Shown: piece by piece, positions 1 to 6,827 of the stretch
Layout of the letters: every line of letters starts with the position of its first letter
How positions within the stretch are numbered: the first letter of the stretch is position 1
Assembly: GCA_017418445.1 (NCBI GenBank)
Contig: JAFONM010000010.1
Span: forward strand, 1-42,132
Direction: 5' to 3'
DNA length: 42,132 nucleotides
Source of the DNA: Kiritimatiellia bacterium
Lineage (GTDB): Bacteria; Verrucomicrobiota; Kiritimatiellia; RFP12; UBA1067
Notes under the pieces: generated by a model
Seen by the model: only the letters and a program-made list of their open reading frames with translations
Told to the model about the DNA's origin: nothing
Databases searched by the model: none
Translations under genes and position numbers: made by a program

Positions 1-292
1 CCTCGATCCGGTGCTGTCCGTCAGCGTCCGCGGTCACCACCCCGGCGACGTCGGGATACGCCTCCATTATGTGCGAAAGCCCGGCCTTGATCGCCGCGCC
101 CTTCCCGCGGTTCCTCTCGTGGACGAGTATCCTGTCCACGCGCGGAGCTATCGCCGGAAACACCTCCCTCCCCTCCGTCGATCCGTCGTCCACCACAAGG
201 ACATGGTCGAAGCGGTCCCTCAGCCGCTCGACGAGAGGCGGCAGCTTCCCGTCGGGATTGTAGGCCGGAATCAGTACGGCGATGTCCTTCAT
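1..292 (-). CDS. Family 2 glycosyltransferase, N-terminal part (cut by window edge)
   Basis: This open frame starts at ATG 292 and runs off the left edge, so only about 97 residues are visible. The N-terminus reads MKDIAVLIPAYNPD, followed by VLVVDDGSTEG and a later TADADGQH. This is the usual GT2 (GT-A fold) order: a beta strand with IPAYN, the nucleotide-binding DDGS, and the metal-binding DxD-like motif. GT2 enzymes move a sugar from a nucleotide or polyprenyl-phosphate donor; the acceptor cannot be told from this fragment. It lies 23 bases after argS, with a GGAG about 9 bases before the ATG, and is probably the last visible gene of the ugd-argS unit. The upstream UDP-glucose dehydrogenase would fit a surface polysaccharide role, but that is inference. 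Confidence 0.85.
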   Translation of the reverse strand, partial: MKDIAVLIPAYNPDGKLPPLVERLRDRFDHVLVVDDGSTEGREVFPAIAPRVDRILVHERNRGKGAAIKAGLSHIMEAYPDVAGVVTADADGQHRIE

Positions 293-315
293 GTGCGCTG
301 ACTCCGGTCGCGCCC

Positions 316-2016
316 CTATATTCGGTTTGGCGTCCTGATGCCGAGAAGATGAAGTCCCGTCCCGAGGACCTCGCCAAAGAGCGCGCACAGCGCAAGACGC
401 GCGGAGCGGACGGGCTCCTCGCTCTTCAGGATCGGAGACGTCTGGTAGAACGTCGAGTAAAGCTGCGCGGTCTGGAAGAGGTAGTCCGCAAGGACGCTCG
501 GCTTGTAGGCCTCGGCGGCGCGCACCACCGCTCCCGGAAACTCGAGCAGATGCAGCGCAAGCCTCTTCTCCGCCGCCTCCGTCACCTTGAAGCCGCCGGC
601 CGTCGGCCGCCGATCATGGGCTTCTGGACACTCGTCGGCCTTGGCGAGAAGCGACTGGACGCGCGCGTAGGCGTACTGGAGGTACGGACCCGAGTTGCCC
701 TCGAGCGCCAGCGCCTTGTCCCAGTTGAAGTCGATGGCCGTCGCGGGATCGTGCGAGAGGTCGGCGTACTTGACGGCTCCGTAGCCTATCGCCTCGGCGA
801 GCTCGTCGACGTCCACGCCTTCCGGGACGCGATCCGCGACGATCGCCTTGGCGCGGCGGACGGCTTCCGCGAGGAGATCGTCCAGCTTGATGAGGTTCCC
901 CTCGCGCGTCGAGATCGCCTTGCCCTGATAGCTCATGAGTCCGAACGGAACATGCACGAGCCTTGTCGTGTAGCCGAGCTTCGCGCATATCGCGAAGAAC
1001 TGCCTGAAGTGGAGCTGCTGGCGGTCGTCCGTGACGTAGATGATGCGCTCCGGATCGTAGTCCTTCACGCGGCTCTCGACGCACGCGAGGTCGCTGGTCG
1101 TGTAGTTGAATCCGCCGTCGGACTTCCGCACTATCGCGACGCCGAGCCTCTCGTCCTCGAACTTGACGACGAGCGCGCCTTCGGATTCCTCCGCGAGACC
1201 GGCCTTTTCCAGGCGCTCGACCACCGCCGGCATCATCGAATTGTAGTAGGACTCCCCGCGGTATGTGTCGAACTTCACCCCGAGCTTCGCGTACATCCTG
1301 TCGAACTCCGCGATGGAGATGTCGATGAACCTTTTCCAGAGGGCGAGGTTCTCCGCGTCGCCCTGCTGCAGCTTCACGAGCTCCGCCTTGCACGCGTCCT
1401 TCCAGACGCCGTCCTCCTCCTTCGCCTTCGCGGCGGAGAGGACGTAGCACTTCTCGAGGTTCGCGACCGTGAGGTTCGCGCGCTCGTCGTCCGTCAGGCA
1501 TTCGCGGTAGCCCTTGATGAGGATTCCGAACTGCGTTCCCCAGTCCCCGAGATGGTTGTCGGCGACGACGTCGTATCCGAGCGCGCGGAATATCCTGTCT
1601 ATCGCGTTGCCTATGACCGTCGATCGTATGTGGCCGATGTGCATCTGCTTCGCGGCGTTCGGCGACGAGTAGTCGATGACGACCTTCCTGCCCGAGCCGG
1701 ATTGCGGAATTCCGCAGTGCGAAGCCTTCGCGAAAGATGCGAGCTCGGAGGCGAGCCAGTCGGCGGAGACGGTGAGGTTGAGGAACCCGGGACCCGCGAC
1801 CTCCACCTTCTCGAAGCTCGTCCTGTCGAGGTTCTCGACCACCTTCGCCGCGAACTCCCGCGGATTCATCCGCATCTTCTTCGCGAACTTCAGCGCGTCG
1901 TTGCACTGGTAGTCGCCGAACTTCGGGTCGGTCGCCGGCACGACCCGCACCGACGTGAAGTCCTCTTCCGGAAACGCCTTCTCGAATGCCGACTTTACTA
2001 TGGCGGTCAGATCCAT
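316..2016 (-). CDS. argS: Arginyl-tRNA synthetase
   Basis: A 566-residue class I aminoacyl-tRNA synthetase that charges tRNA-Arg. The N-terminal domain leads into the HIGH signature (QMHIGHIRST, residues about 124-133), followed by the catalytic Rossmann fold. A KMSKS-equivalent loop (ISTREGNLIKLDDLL) is followed by the alpha-helical anticodon-binding domain, and the protein ends LLGIRTPNRI, close to the usual ArgRS C-terminus. Length is normal. The start at ATG 2016 has AGGAAC upstream and begins 22 bases after ugd, suggesting co-transcription from the ugd promoter. A small in-frame heptamer array (592-612) adds RRPTAGG in the variable region between the catalytic and anticodon-binding parts. 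Assignment is secure. Confidence 0.97.
   Translation of the reverse strand: MDLTAIVKSAFEKAFPEEDFTSVRVVPATDPKFGDYQCNDALKFAKKMRMNPREFAAKVVENLDRTSFEKVEVAGPGFLNLTVSADWLASELASFAKASHCGIPQSGSGRKVVIDYSSPNAAKQMHIGHIRSTVIGNAIDRIFRALGYDVVADNHLGDWGTQFGILIKGYRECLTDDERANLTVANLEKCYVLSAAKAKEEDGVWKDACKAELVKLQQGDAENLALWKRFIDISIAEFDRMYAKLGVKFDTYRGESYYNSMMPAVVERLEKAGLAEESEGALVVKFEDERLGVAIVRKSDGGFNYTTSDLACVESRVKDYDPERIIYVTDDRQQLHFRQFFAICAKLGYTTRLVHVPFGLMSYQGKAISTREGNLIKLDDLLAEAVRRAKAIVADRVPEGVDVDELAEAIGYGAVKYADLSHDPATAIDFNWDKALALEGNSGPYLQYAYARVQSLLAKADECPEAHDRRPTAGGFKVTEAAEKRLALHLLEFPGAVVRAAEAYKPSVLADYLFQTAQLYSTFYQTSPILKSEEPVRSARLALCALFGEVLGTGLHLLGIRTPNRI
592..612 (-). repeat. Heptamer array inside argS (3 units)
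   Basis: Three consecutive 7-base units, reading CGGCGGC, CGACGGC, CGGCGGC on the coding strand. They translate in frame as part of RRPTAGG in a non-conserved stretch of ArgRS. The same heptamer family occurs at 4106-4133, 11662-11696, 22801-22835 and 23698-23718. Confidence 0.6.
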
Positions 2017-2038
2017 TTTGCCTGTTCCTGTCTTGCCT

Positions 2039-3403
2039 TTACTTGCCGATGTTGAGAACCTTGAACCCGAGTTTCCTCAGCGCTTTCGCGTCGAGGCAGT
2101 TGCGGGTGTCGAAGACGAGCGCCGGCTTGCGCATCGACCTGAAGATCTTCGCCCAGTCGAGTGCCGGATACTCGCGCCAGTCTGTCATGAGAAGGACGGC
2201 GTCCGCATCCTTCGCCGCCTTGAAGGGATTCCTCTCCCATGCGATTCCGTCGAGGTCCGCGAGGTCGCGCCTGCCGTTCTCCATCGCCTTCGGATCGGTG
2301 ATGACGAGCCTGACGTGCTCCTCGTGGAGAAGCCTCGCGACGTATCCGGCCGGCGTCTCCCGCGTGTCGCCCGTATCCGCCTTGAACGCGAAGCCGAACA
2401 TCGCGATCTTCTTGTTGGCGAGCGTGTTGAACATCTCCTTGAAGAGCCTTGATACGATGCGGGCCTGCTGGTGGTCGTTCATCTTGATGACGCCGGTCCA
2501 GTACTCGGCCGCGGTGTGGAGGCCGAACATCTCGCAGAGGTACACGAGGTTTAGGACGTCCTTCTTGAAGCAGCTGCCGCCGAAACCGGGCCCCGCCTTG
2601 AGGAACTCAGGCCCGATGCGGTGGTCGGTGCCCATCACGCGGGCGACCTCGTCGACATCCGCCCCCGTCGCCTCGCAGAGCCCGGCGAGCGCGTTGATGG
2701 ACGAGACTCTCTGCGCCAGCATCGCGTTCGCCGCGAGCTTGGAGAGCTCCGCGGACCACACGTTCGTCGTGAGGATGCGCTCGCGCGGGACCCAGCGTCC
2801 GCCCTTGCCGGCGTAGATGTCGCAGATCTGCGCCACCGCGGCCCTGCCGGAGGCGGTGTCGGGGCCTCCGATAAGGACGCGGTCGGGCCTGAGCAGGTCG
2901 TTGATGGCCGTGCCTTCGGCCAGGAACTCCGGATTCGAAAGGACGATGAATTCGTGCTTCGCGTGGTCGTTGAGGATCGCGGACATCGCGGCCGCGGTGC
3001 GGACGGGCAGCGTCGACTTCTCGACGATGATCTTGTCCCCCTCCGCGCAGACCTTTATCTCGCGCGCCGTAGCCTCCCAGAACTGCAGGTCGCTGGCCCT
3101 TCCCGCGCCGCGTCCGAACATCTTGGTCGGCGTGTTCACTCCGACGAAGACTATGTCGCACTCCTTGACCGCCTTCTTGATGTCGGTCGTGAAGAAAAGG
3201 TTCCTGCCGCGGACGGACCTGACGACGTCGACGAGCCCCGGTTCATATATGGGCAGCTCGTATTTCTTCGAATTCCATGCTGCTATGCGCTTTGCGTCGA
3301 TGTCGCAGACGACGACCTTGCGATCCGGATTCATCATGGCGACAACCGCCATCGTGGGACCGCCGATGTAGCCGGCGCCAATGCAAACTATGTTCTTGTT
3401 CAT
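2039..3403 (-). CDS. ugd: UDP-glucose 6-dehydrogenase, eukaryote-like type
   Basis: A 454-residue NAD-dependent dehydrogenase oxidising UDP-glucose to UDP-glucuronate for surface polysaccharide. It has the N-terminal Rossmann fold (VCIGAGYIGGPT, residues 7-17), VNTPTK, EKSTLPVRT, NPEFLAEGTA, the catalytic-lysine helix (ELSKLAANA, Lys222) and the catalytic cysteine in FGGSCFKKD (Cys278), then GFAFKADTGDTRETP. Many segments resemble animal UGDH more than short bacterial Ugd, from my memory of those sequences. I chose ATG 3403 because MNKNIVCIGAGY puts the Rossmann strand where it belongs; a longer frame from TTG 3562 only reads through the end of dus. A -10 box sits 9 bases upstream of the ATG and no Shine-Dalgarno sequence is present. 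Confidence 0.95.
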   Translation of the reverse strand: MNKNIVCIGAGYIGGPTMAVVAMMNPDRKVVVCDIDAKRIAAWNSKKYELPIYEPGLVDVVRSVRGRNLFFTTDIKKAVKECDIVFVGVNTPTKMFGRGAGRASDLQFWEATAREIKVCAEGDKIIVEKSTLPVRTAAAMSAILNDHAKHEFIVLSNPEFLAEGTAINDLLRPDRVLIGGPDTASGRAAVAQICDIYAGKGGRWVPRERILTTNVWSAELSKLAANAMLAQRVSSINALAGLCEATGADVDEVARVMGTDHRIGPEFLKAGPGFGGSCFKKDVLNLVYLCEMFGLHTAAEYWTGVIKMNDHQQARIVSRLFKEMFNTLANKKIAMFGFAFKADTGDTRETPAGYVARLLHEEHVRLVITDPKAMENGRRDLADLDGIAWERNPFKAAKDADAVLLMTDWREYPALDWAKIFRSMRKPALVFDTRNCLDAKALRKLGFKVLNIGK

Positions 3404-3412
3404 AGTTCGCAC

Positions 3413-3433
3413 ATTATACCATATTTTACCGCC
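3413..3433 (-). promoter_or_regulatory. Extended -10 promoter of ugd
   Basis: On the minus strand the order is GGCGG, an A/T tract, TGG and TATAAT (3413-3418). The hexamer ends 9 bases before the ugd ATG, predicting a leader of about 0-3 bases. The upstream part overlaps the end of dus: its last codons TGG CGG and its stop TAA form the G-rich block and start of the A/T tract. Confidence 0.75.
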
Positions 3434-4301
3434 ACACGCGAATTTCGTCCAGGTTGCGCGCGAGCTTCCCCACCTCCCAGCGGCCACGCCAGCGGCGGAG
3501 GCCCTTCCAGTACGACAGAAGCTCCTTGATGCGCCCCAGAACTGCGCTTTCGCTCCCGTCAAGCTCCACCCTCGAACACTCGAGATAACCGTCCATCAGC
3601 TCGCCTATGTCCTCGCGCTCGCCAAGGGCGCGGACGAACCCGCGGCCGATCATCACGTCGCCGTCCGCATACCCGAGCTCTGCGTCCCCGTTGTACACGA
3701 CTTTCATCCTGGCCGCGTCGCGAATCGCCTTGAAGGCCTCCTTGTCGCACTCGCCTCCGTACATCTGCCTGGCGGTGCGGGCGTGGACAGTCAGGAACCT
3801 CAGCGGAAACTCGTTGACGACCTTCATGAGCCCGAGAAGCTCGTCCGCACGGTCAACTCCGAGCCTCGCCTTCATCGAGAACTTCCCGGGGCCCATCGCC
3901 TCGCATCCCGTCTCCAGCATCCTCGCGAGGACGTCGGGAGTCCGGAGAAGCCCGCTGCCGCGCCCCTTGTTCCTTACCATCGGGAACGGACATCCGCAGT
4001 TGAGGTCCGCCGTCGAATATCCGGCCGACTTCACCCGCTCGAGGCAGAACTTCAGCGCCGCGGGATCCTTCCCTATGAACTGCGGGGTGAGGACGAGGGA
4101 ATGGCCGGCAGACGGCGGATGGCGGATGGCGGCGGAGGAGGGACGGAGTTCGCGGTCCCTGAGCGGATCGAACCTGCCGGTCGCAGTGATGAAAGGCGTC
4201 ACCGCCTCGGTGAATCCGGCTTCGGCAATCGGGACCGCGAACGTCTCGCGGAACGCGCGTATCGTCACGCCCCTGAGCGGTGCGAGGATTCGCTCCGTCA
4301 T
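3426..4301 (-). CDS. dus: tRNA-dihydrouridine synthase family protein
   Basis: A 291-residue FMN-dependent TIM-barrel enzyme of the Dus family, which reduces specific uridines in the tRNA D-loop with NAD(P)H. Visible motifs are ILAPLRGVT at the start, DLNCGCPFP with the presumed catalytic cysteine (Cys104), SMKARLG, LTVHARTARQMYGG, VVYNGD for FMN phosphate, and VMIGRGF. Which Dus subtype it is cannot be told. The start ATG 4301 overlaps the murG stop (ATGA), indicating translational coupling. Residues about 54-68 (SSAAIRHPPSAGHS) are an insertion encoded by a heptamer array and lie between family motifs. Confidence 0.88.
   Translation of the reverse strand: MTERILAPLRGVTIRAFRETFAVPIAEAGFTEAVTPFITATGRFDPLRDRELRPSSAAIRHPPSAGHSLVLTPQFIGKDPAALKFCLERVKSAGYSTADLNCGCPFPMVRNKGRGSGLLRTPDVLARMLETGCEAMGPGKFSMKARLGVDRADELLGLMKVVNEFPLRFLTVHARTARQMYGGECDKEAFKAIRDAARMKVVYNGDAELGYADGDVMIGRGFVRALGEREDIGELMDGYLECSRVELDGSESAVLGRIKELLSYWKGLRRWRGRWEVGKLARNLDEIRVWR
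4106..4133 (+). repeat. Heptamer array inside dus (4 units)
   Basis: Units CGGCAGA, CGGCGGA, TGGCGGA and TGGCGGC on the plus strand, opposite to the gene. In dus they give the in-frame peptide RHPPSAGH, matching RQPPAAGR encoded by the array in hrpB. Confidence 0.6.
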
Positions 4302-5371
4302 CTCCGCGCACATTCCTCGACGAGCTGCGCGACGCGCGTCGCCGCGTCCGGCGTCGCGAGAGCGAGCATCTTCGCGCGCATCTCGGCAAGACGCTCCGGC
4401 TTGTCGTACTTGGCAATGACGTAGCGCGCAATCTGCGACGGAGAAAGATTCTCCTGGACGCCTTCGTCCGCCGCGCCGGACGCGACGAACGCCTCCGCGT
4501 TGAAATGCTGGTGGTTGCGGAGGGCCGTCGGAAGCGGAATCAGGAGCGCGGGCTTGCCGCATGCCGCGAGCTCAAAGCAGGTGGACGCGCCTGCGCGCGC
4601 GATCACGAGGTCCGCGGACGCAAAGGCGTCCGCCATCTCGTTCTCGAACGCGTGGACGCGTGCGGGGATCCCCGCCTCCATGTACGTCGCTATGACCGAC
4701 CCTTCGTCCCGCTCGCCCGTCTGATGTATGATTGAAAGCGGCCTCGCGCCGGATCCGCGTCCTGCAATCTCCCTGTAGACCTTCACGAGCGCCTCGCTCG
4801 CCAGCTCGTTGACCCGGTGCGCGCCCTGGCTGCCGCCGGTCACGAACACGACGAACGCATTCCCGGGAATCTCGCCGAAGCGCCGGCCCGTCGCTATCGA
4901 GTTCCTCACGGGGAGTCCCGTCTTCACCGTCCGCGCCCTGGGAAGGTACTTTGCCGTGACGTCGAAGCTGATCGCGACGACCTTCGCGTACCTCGAAAGG
5001 AAGTCGACGGCGCGGCCCGGGACCGTATTCGCCTCGTGGAGCACGACGGGGACGCCGTACTTGTGCGCCGCAAGGACAGGCGGAAGCGACGAGTAGCTGC
5101 CCATCGCGAGAAGGACGTCGGGCTTCTCGCTCTTCATCTCGCGCTTGCATCGCAGGATCGAGGACATGATCGAAAAGACGTTCCTTATCGAAAGCTGCTT
5201 CGCGCCGGTGGAGAACAGCGGACCGTCCCACCTGCGCATCACGCTCGACTCGACGTCCCGTCCGGAGTCCCAGACGACCACCTCGTGTCCCCGCTTCTTC
5301 AGCTCCTCCGCGACGGCGAGCCCGGGGAACGCGTGTCCGCCCGTGCCTCCGCATGCTACGACTACCTTCAT
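4298..5371 (-). CDS. murG: UDP-GlcNAc:lipid I N-acetylglucosaminyltransferase MurG
   Basis: A 357-residue GT28 enzyme at the inner face of the cytoplasmic membrane, adding GlcNAc to lipid I to give lipid II for peptidoglycan. The N-domain opens with VVVACGGTGGHAFPGLAVA, the glycine-rich loop for lipid pyrophosphate. The C-domain has GGSQGAHRVNELA, then ARAGASTCFELAACGKPALL and the NHQHFNAEAF segment, all typical of the UDP-GlcNAc site. Length is normal. It lies 15 bases after the poly-Gln exported protein gene and overlaps dus by 4 bases, away from any other cell-wall gene apart from the mur ligase at 35515-36759. Confidence 0.96.
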   Translation of the reverse strand: MKVVVACGGTGGHAFPGLAVAEELKKRGHEVVVWDSGRDVESSVMRRWDGPLFSTGAKQLSIRNVFSIMSSILRCKREMKSEKPDVLLAMGSYSSLPPVLAAHKYGVPVVLHEANTVPGRAVDFLSRYAKVVAISFDVTAKYLPRARTVKTGLPVRNSIATGRRFGEIPGNAFVVFVTGGSQGAHRVNELASEALVKVYREIAGRGSGARPLSIIHQTGERDEGSVIATYMEAGIPARVHAFENEMADAFASADLVIARAGASTCFELAACGKPALLIPLPTALRNHQHFNAEAFVASGAADEGVQENLSPSQIARYVIAKYDKPERLAEMRAKMLALATPDAATRVAQLVEECARR

Positions 5372-5386
5372 CTGTCGGCTCCTTTC

Positions 5387-6781
5387 CTACCAGTCCCTCG
5401 TGGCGCGCCGTTCGCCCATCGCGCGGCGCTTCGCGTCCTCGTGTTCGTCGCTCTTCTCCTGGATGCGCCGCAATATCGACTCCGCCTCCTTTTCCTCGGG
5501 AGTCTTCTCCTCGGACTCCTTCGCGGCCTCGTCCTTCTTCTGTTCCTGTCGGTCCTGCTGCTGGTCCTGCTGCTGCCGGTCCTGCCCGTCGTCCTTGCTC
5601 TGCTGCTGCTGATTGTCCTTTTGCCGCTGCTGTTGCTGCTTCTGCTGCTGATCCTGCTGCTGCTGTTGATCCTGCTGCTGTTGCTGCTGGTTCTGCTGCG
5701 GAGGCGGGACGGGCATCAGGCTGATGATCTCGCGGATCGTCCCGAGCGCCTTCGCGTCCTTCTCCCTGGACGGATCCCTGATCGCCTCGGTCTGCTCCGT
5801 CTCGAGCCTCTCCGCAAGCTTCCTGATCTTCTCGCAGGCCTCCGCCGAAAGGGGAACCATGTTCGTGTTCGCCTGGGCCTGCTGCCGGTACTGCTCCGCC
5901 CACTGGTCGAACTTCGCACGGAACGACTTCGCGTATCCAAGCGCATCCTCGTTCCACGGACGCAGCGTCACGCGCTCCGCGCCGGCCCACGAATTGGACT
6001 GCGATACGAGGCACTCGCCAAGCGTCTCTGGAGGCATGGCGAAGATCTTGTAGCACCCGTTCAGCGCATCCTCGGTCATGGCGACGGAATCCGAAGCGTG
6101 CGGATCGAGGTCCCCGAGCCTCTTCGCCGCGGCAAGAGTCGCGGCGCGCGCCTCTTCGAGCTTTGCCGCGAACGCGGCGGACTCCTCCGCGTTGGTGACG
6201 TTCTTCGAGACAAGGTCCTTGATCGGAATCCACACGTCGGCAATCTCTTTCAGCTTCGCCTCGTCCGCGTCCGCGGCGGATATTTTTTCCGCCGCGCCGG
6301 CCTTCAACGGCTTCTTCGCGCGCTCGAGGATCCTGCGCGCGTCGTCCATCGCCGTCCGCAGAGCCTGCGACGGATCCTTCCCCTGCGCGTCCTCGATGAG
6401 CCTGTTGACGCGCGTCGTCTCCCTGAGCTCCTTCAGTCCGTCGGTCGCCCTCGTGAAGTTGTCGTTCGCGCGCCTGTCCTCGGGCGCGCTCCTGAGAGCC
6501 TGCTGCGCCGCGGCCGCCGCCCTTTCGAGATGCTCGAGCGTATTGGACTTCGCAAGGTCGTGCGCCGCGTCGTACTCGAGCTTCGCGACGACCTCCGCCG
6601 CGCGCGCACCGTGGGTCTCGGAGGACATCAGCGGACGCAGGATGGAAAGCGCCTTCGCGGCGTCCCCGTCGCGATACGCGTCCACACCCTCGTTCCACAG
6701 CACGCCGTCAGAGACCTTGTCCCCCTCGGCCATTGCAAACGCCGCCGTTACGGCCAGCGCTATAGTAGCTGTCAATCGCAT
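5387..6781 (-). CDS. Exported helical protein with poly-glutamine C-terminal region
   Basis: A 464-residue protein of unknown function. Residues 1-19 form a short signal peptide (MRLTATIALAVTAAFAMAEG). Residues about 25-340 are alanine- and charge-rich helices; the first part (LWNEGVDAYRDGDAAKALSIL) resembles a TPR-like hairpin. Residues about 355-425 are dominated by Gln runs mixed with Asp, Lys and Arg, and the tail (ESILRRIQEKSDEHEDAKRR) is charged coiled coil. TPR plus Gln-rich tail recalls BatC/BatE proteins of Bat aerotolerance operons, but no BatA/BatB vWA gene is adjacent, so this is only a resemblance. Its -10 lies 14 bases before ATG 6781, without a clear ribosome-binding site. It heads a unit with murG and dus. 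Confidence 0.8.
   Translation of the reverse strand: MRLTATIALAVTAAFAMAEGDKVSDGVLWNEGVDAYRDGDAAKALSILRPLMSSETHGARAAEVVAKLEYDAAHDLAKSNTLEHLERAAAAAQQALRSAPEDRRANDNFTRATDGLKELRETTRVNRLIEDAQGKDPSQALRTAMDDARRILERAKKPLKAGAAEKISAADADEAKLKEIADVWIPIKDLVSKNVTNAEESAAFAAKLEEARAATLAAAKRLGDLDPHASDSVAMTEDALNGCYKIFAMPPETLGECLVSQSNSWAGAERVTLRPWNEDALGYAKSFRAKFDQWAEQYRQQAQANTNMVPLSAEACEKIRKLAERLETEQTEAIRDPSREKDAKALGTIREIISLMPVPPPQQNQQQQQQDQQQQQDQQQKQQQQRQKDNQQQQSKDDGQDRQQQDQQQDRQEQKKDEAAKESEEKTPEEKEAESILRRIQEKSDEHEDAKRRAMGERRATRDW
5540..5699 (-). repeat. Glutamine-codon low-complexity tract
   Basis: Imperfect CAG/CAA runs, seen as CTG/TTG runs on the plus strand, encode the poly-Gln part of the exported protein. 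The mixed codons and interruptions by Asp, Lys and Arg argue for a selected protein feature rather than a recent microsatellite expansion. Boundaries are approximate. Confidence 0.75.
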
Positions 6782-6795
6782 CGTGCTTTTTGGAT

Positions 6796-6814
6796 ATTAT
6801 ACCATTTTGCCGCC
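6796..6814 (-). promoter_or_regulatory. Extended -10 promoter of the poly-Gln protein-murG-dus unit
   Basis: GGCGGC, AAAATGG and TATAAT (6796-6801) on the minus strand. The hexamer ends 14 bases before ATG 6781, so the leader should be about 8 bases. It lies in the gap between polA and the exported-protein gene. Confidence 0.75.
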
Positions 6815-6827
6815 ATGCCGCCTGTCC

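Noticed and set aside
3404..3562. N-terminal extension of ugd from TTG 3562
   Set aside because: The extra 53 residues are an out-of-frame reading of the end of dus and of the ugd promoter; the family N-terminus begins at ATG 3403.
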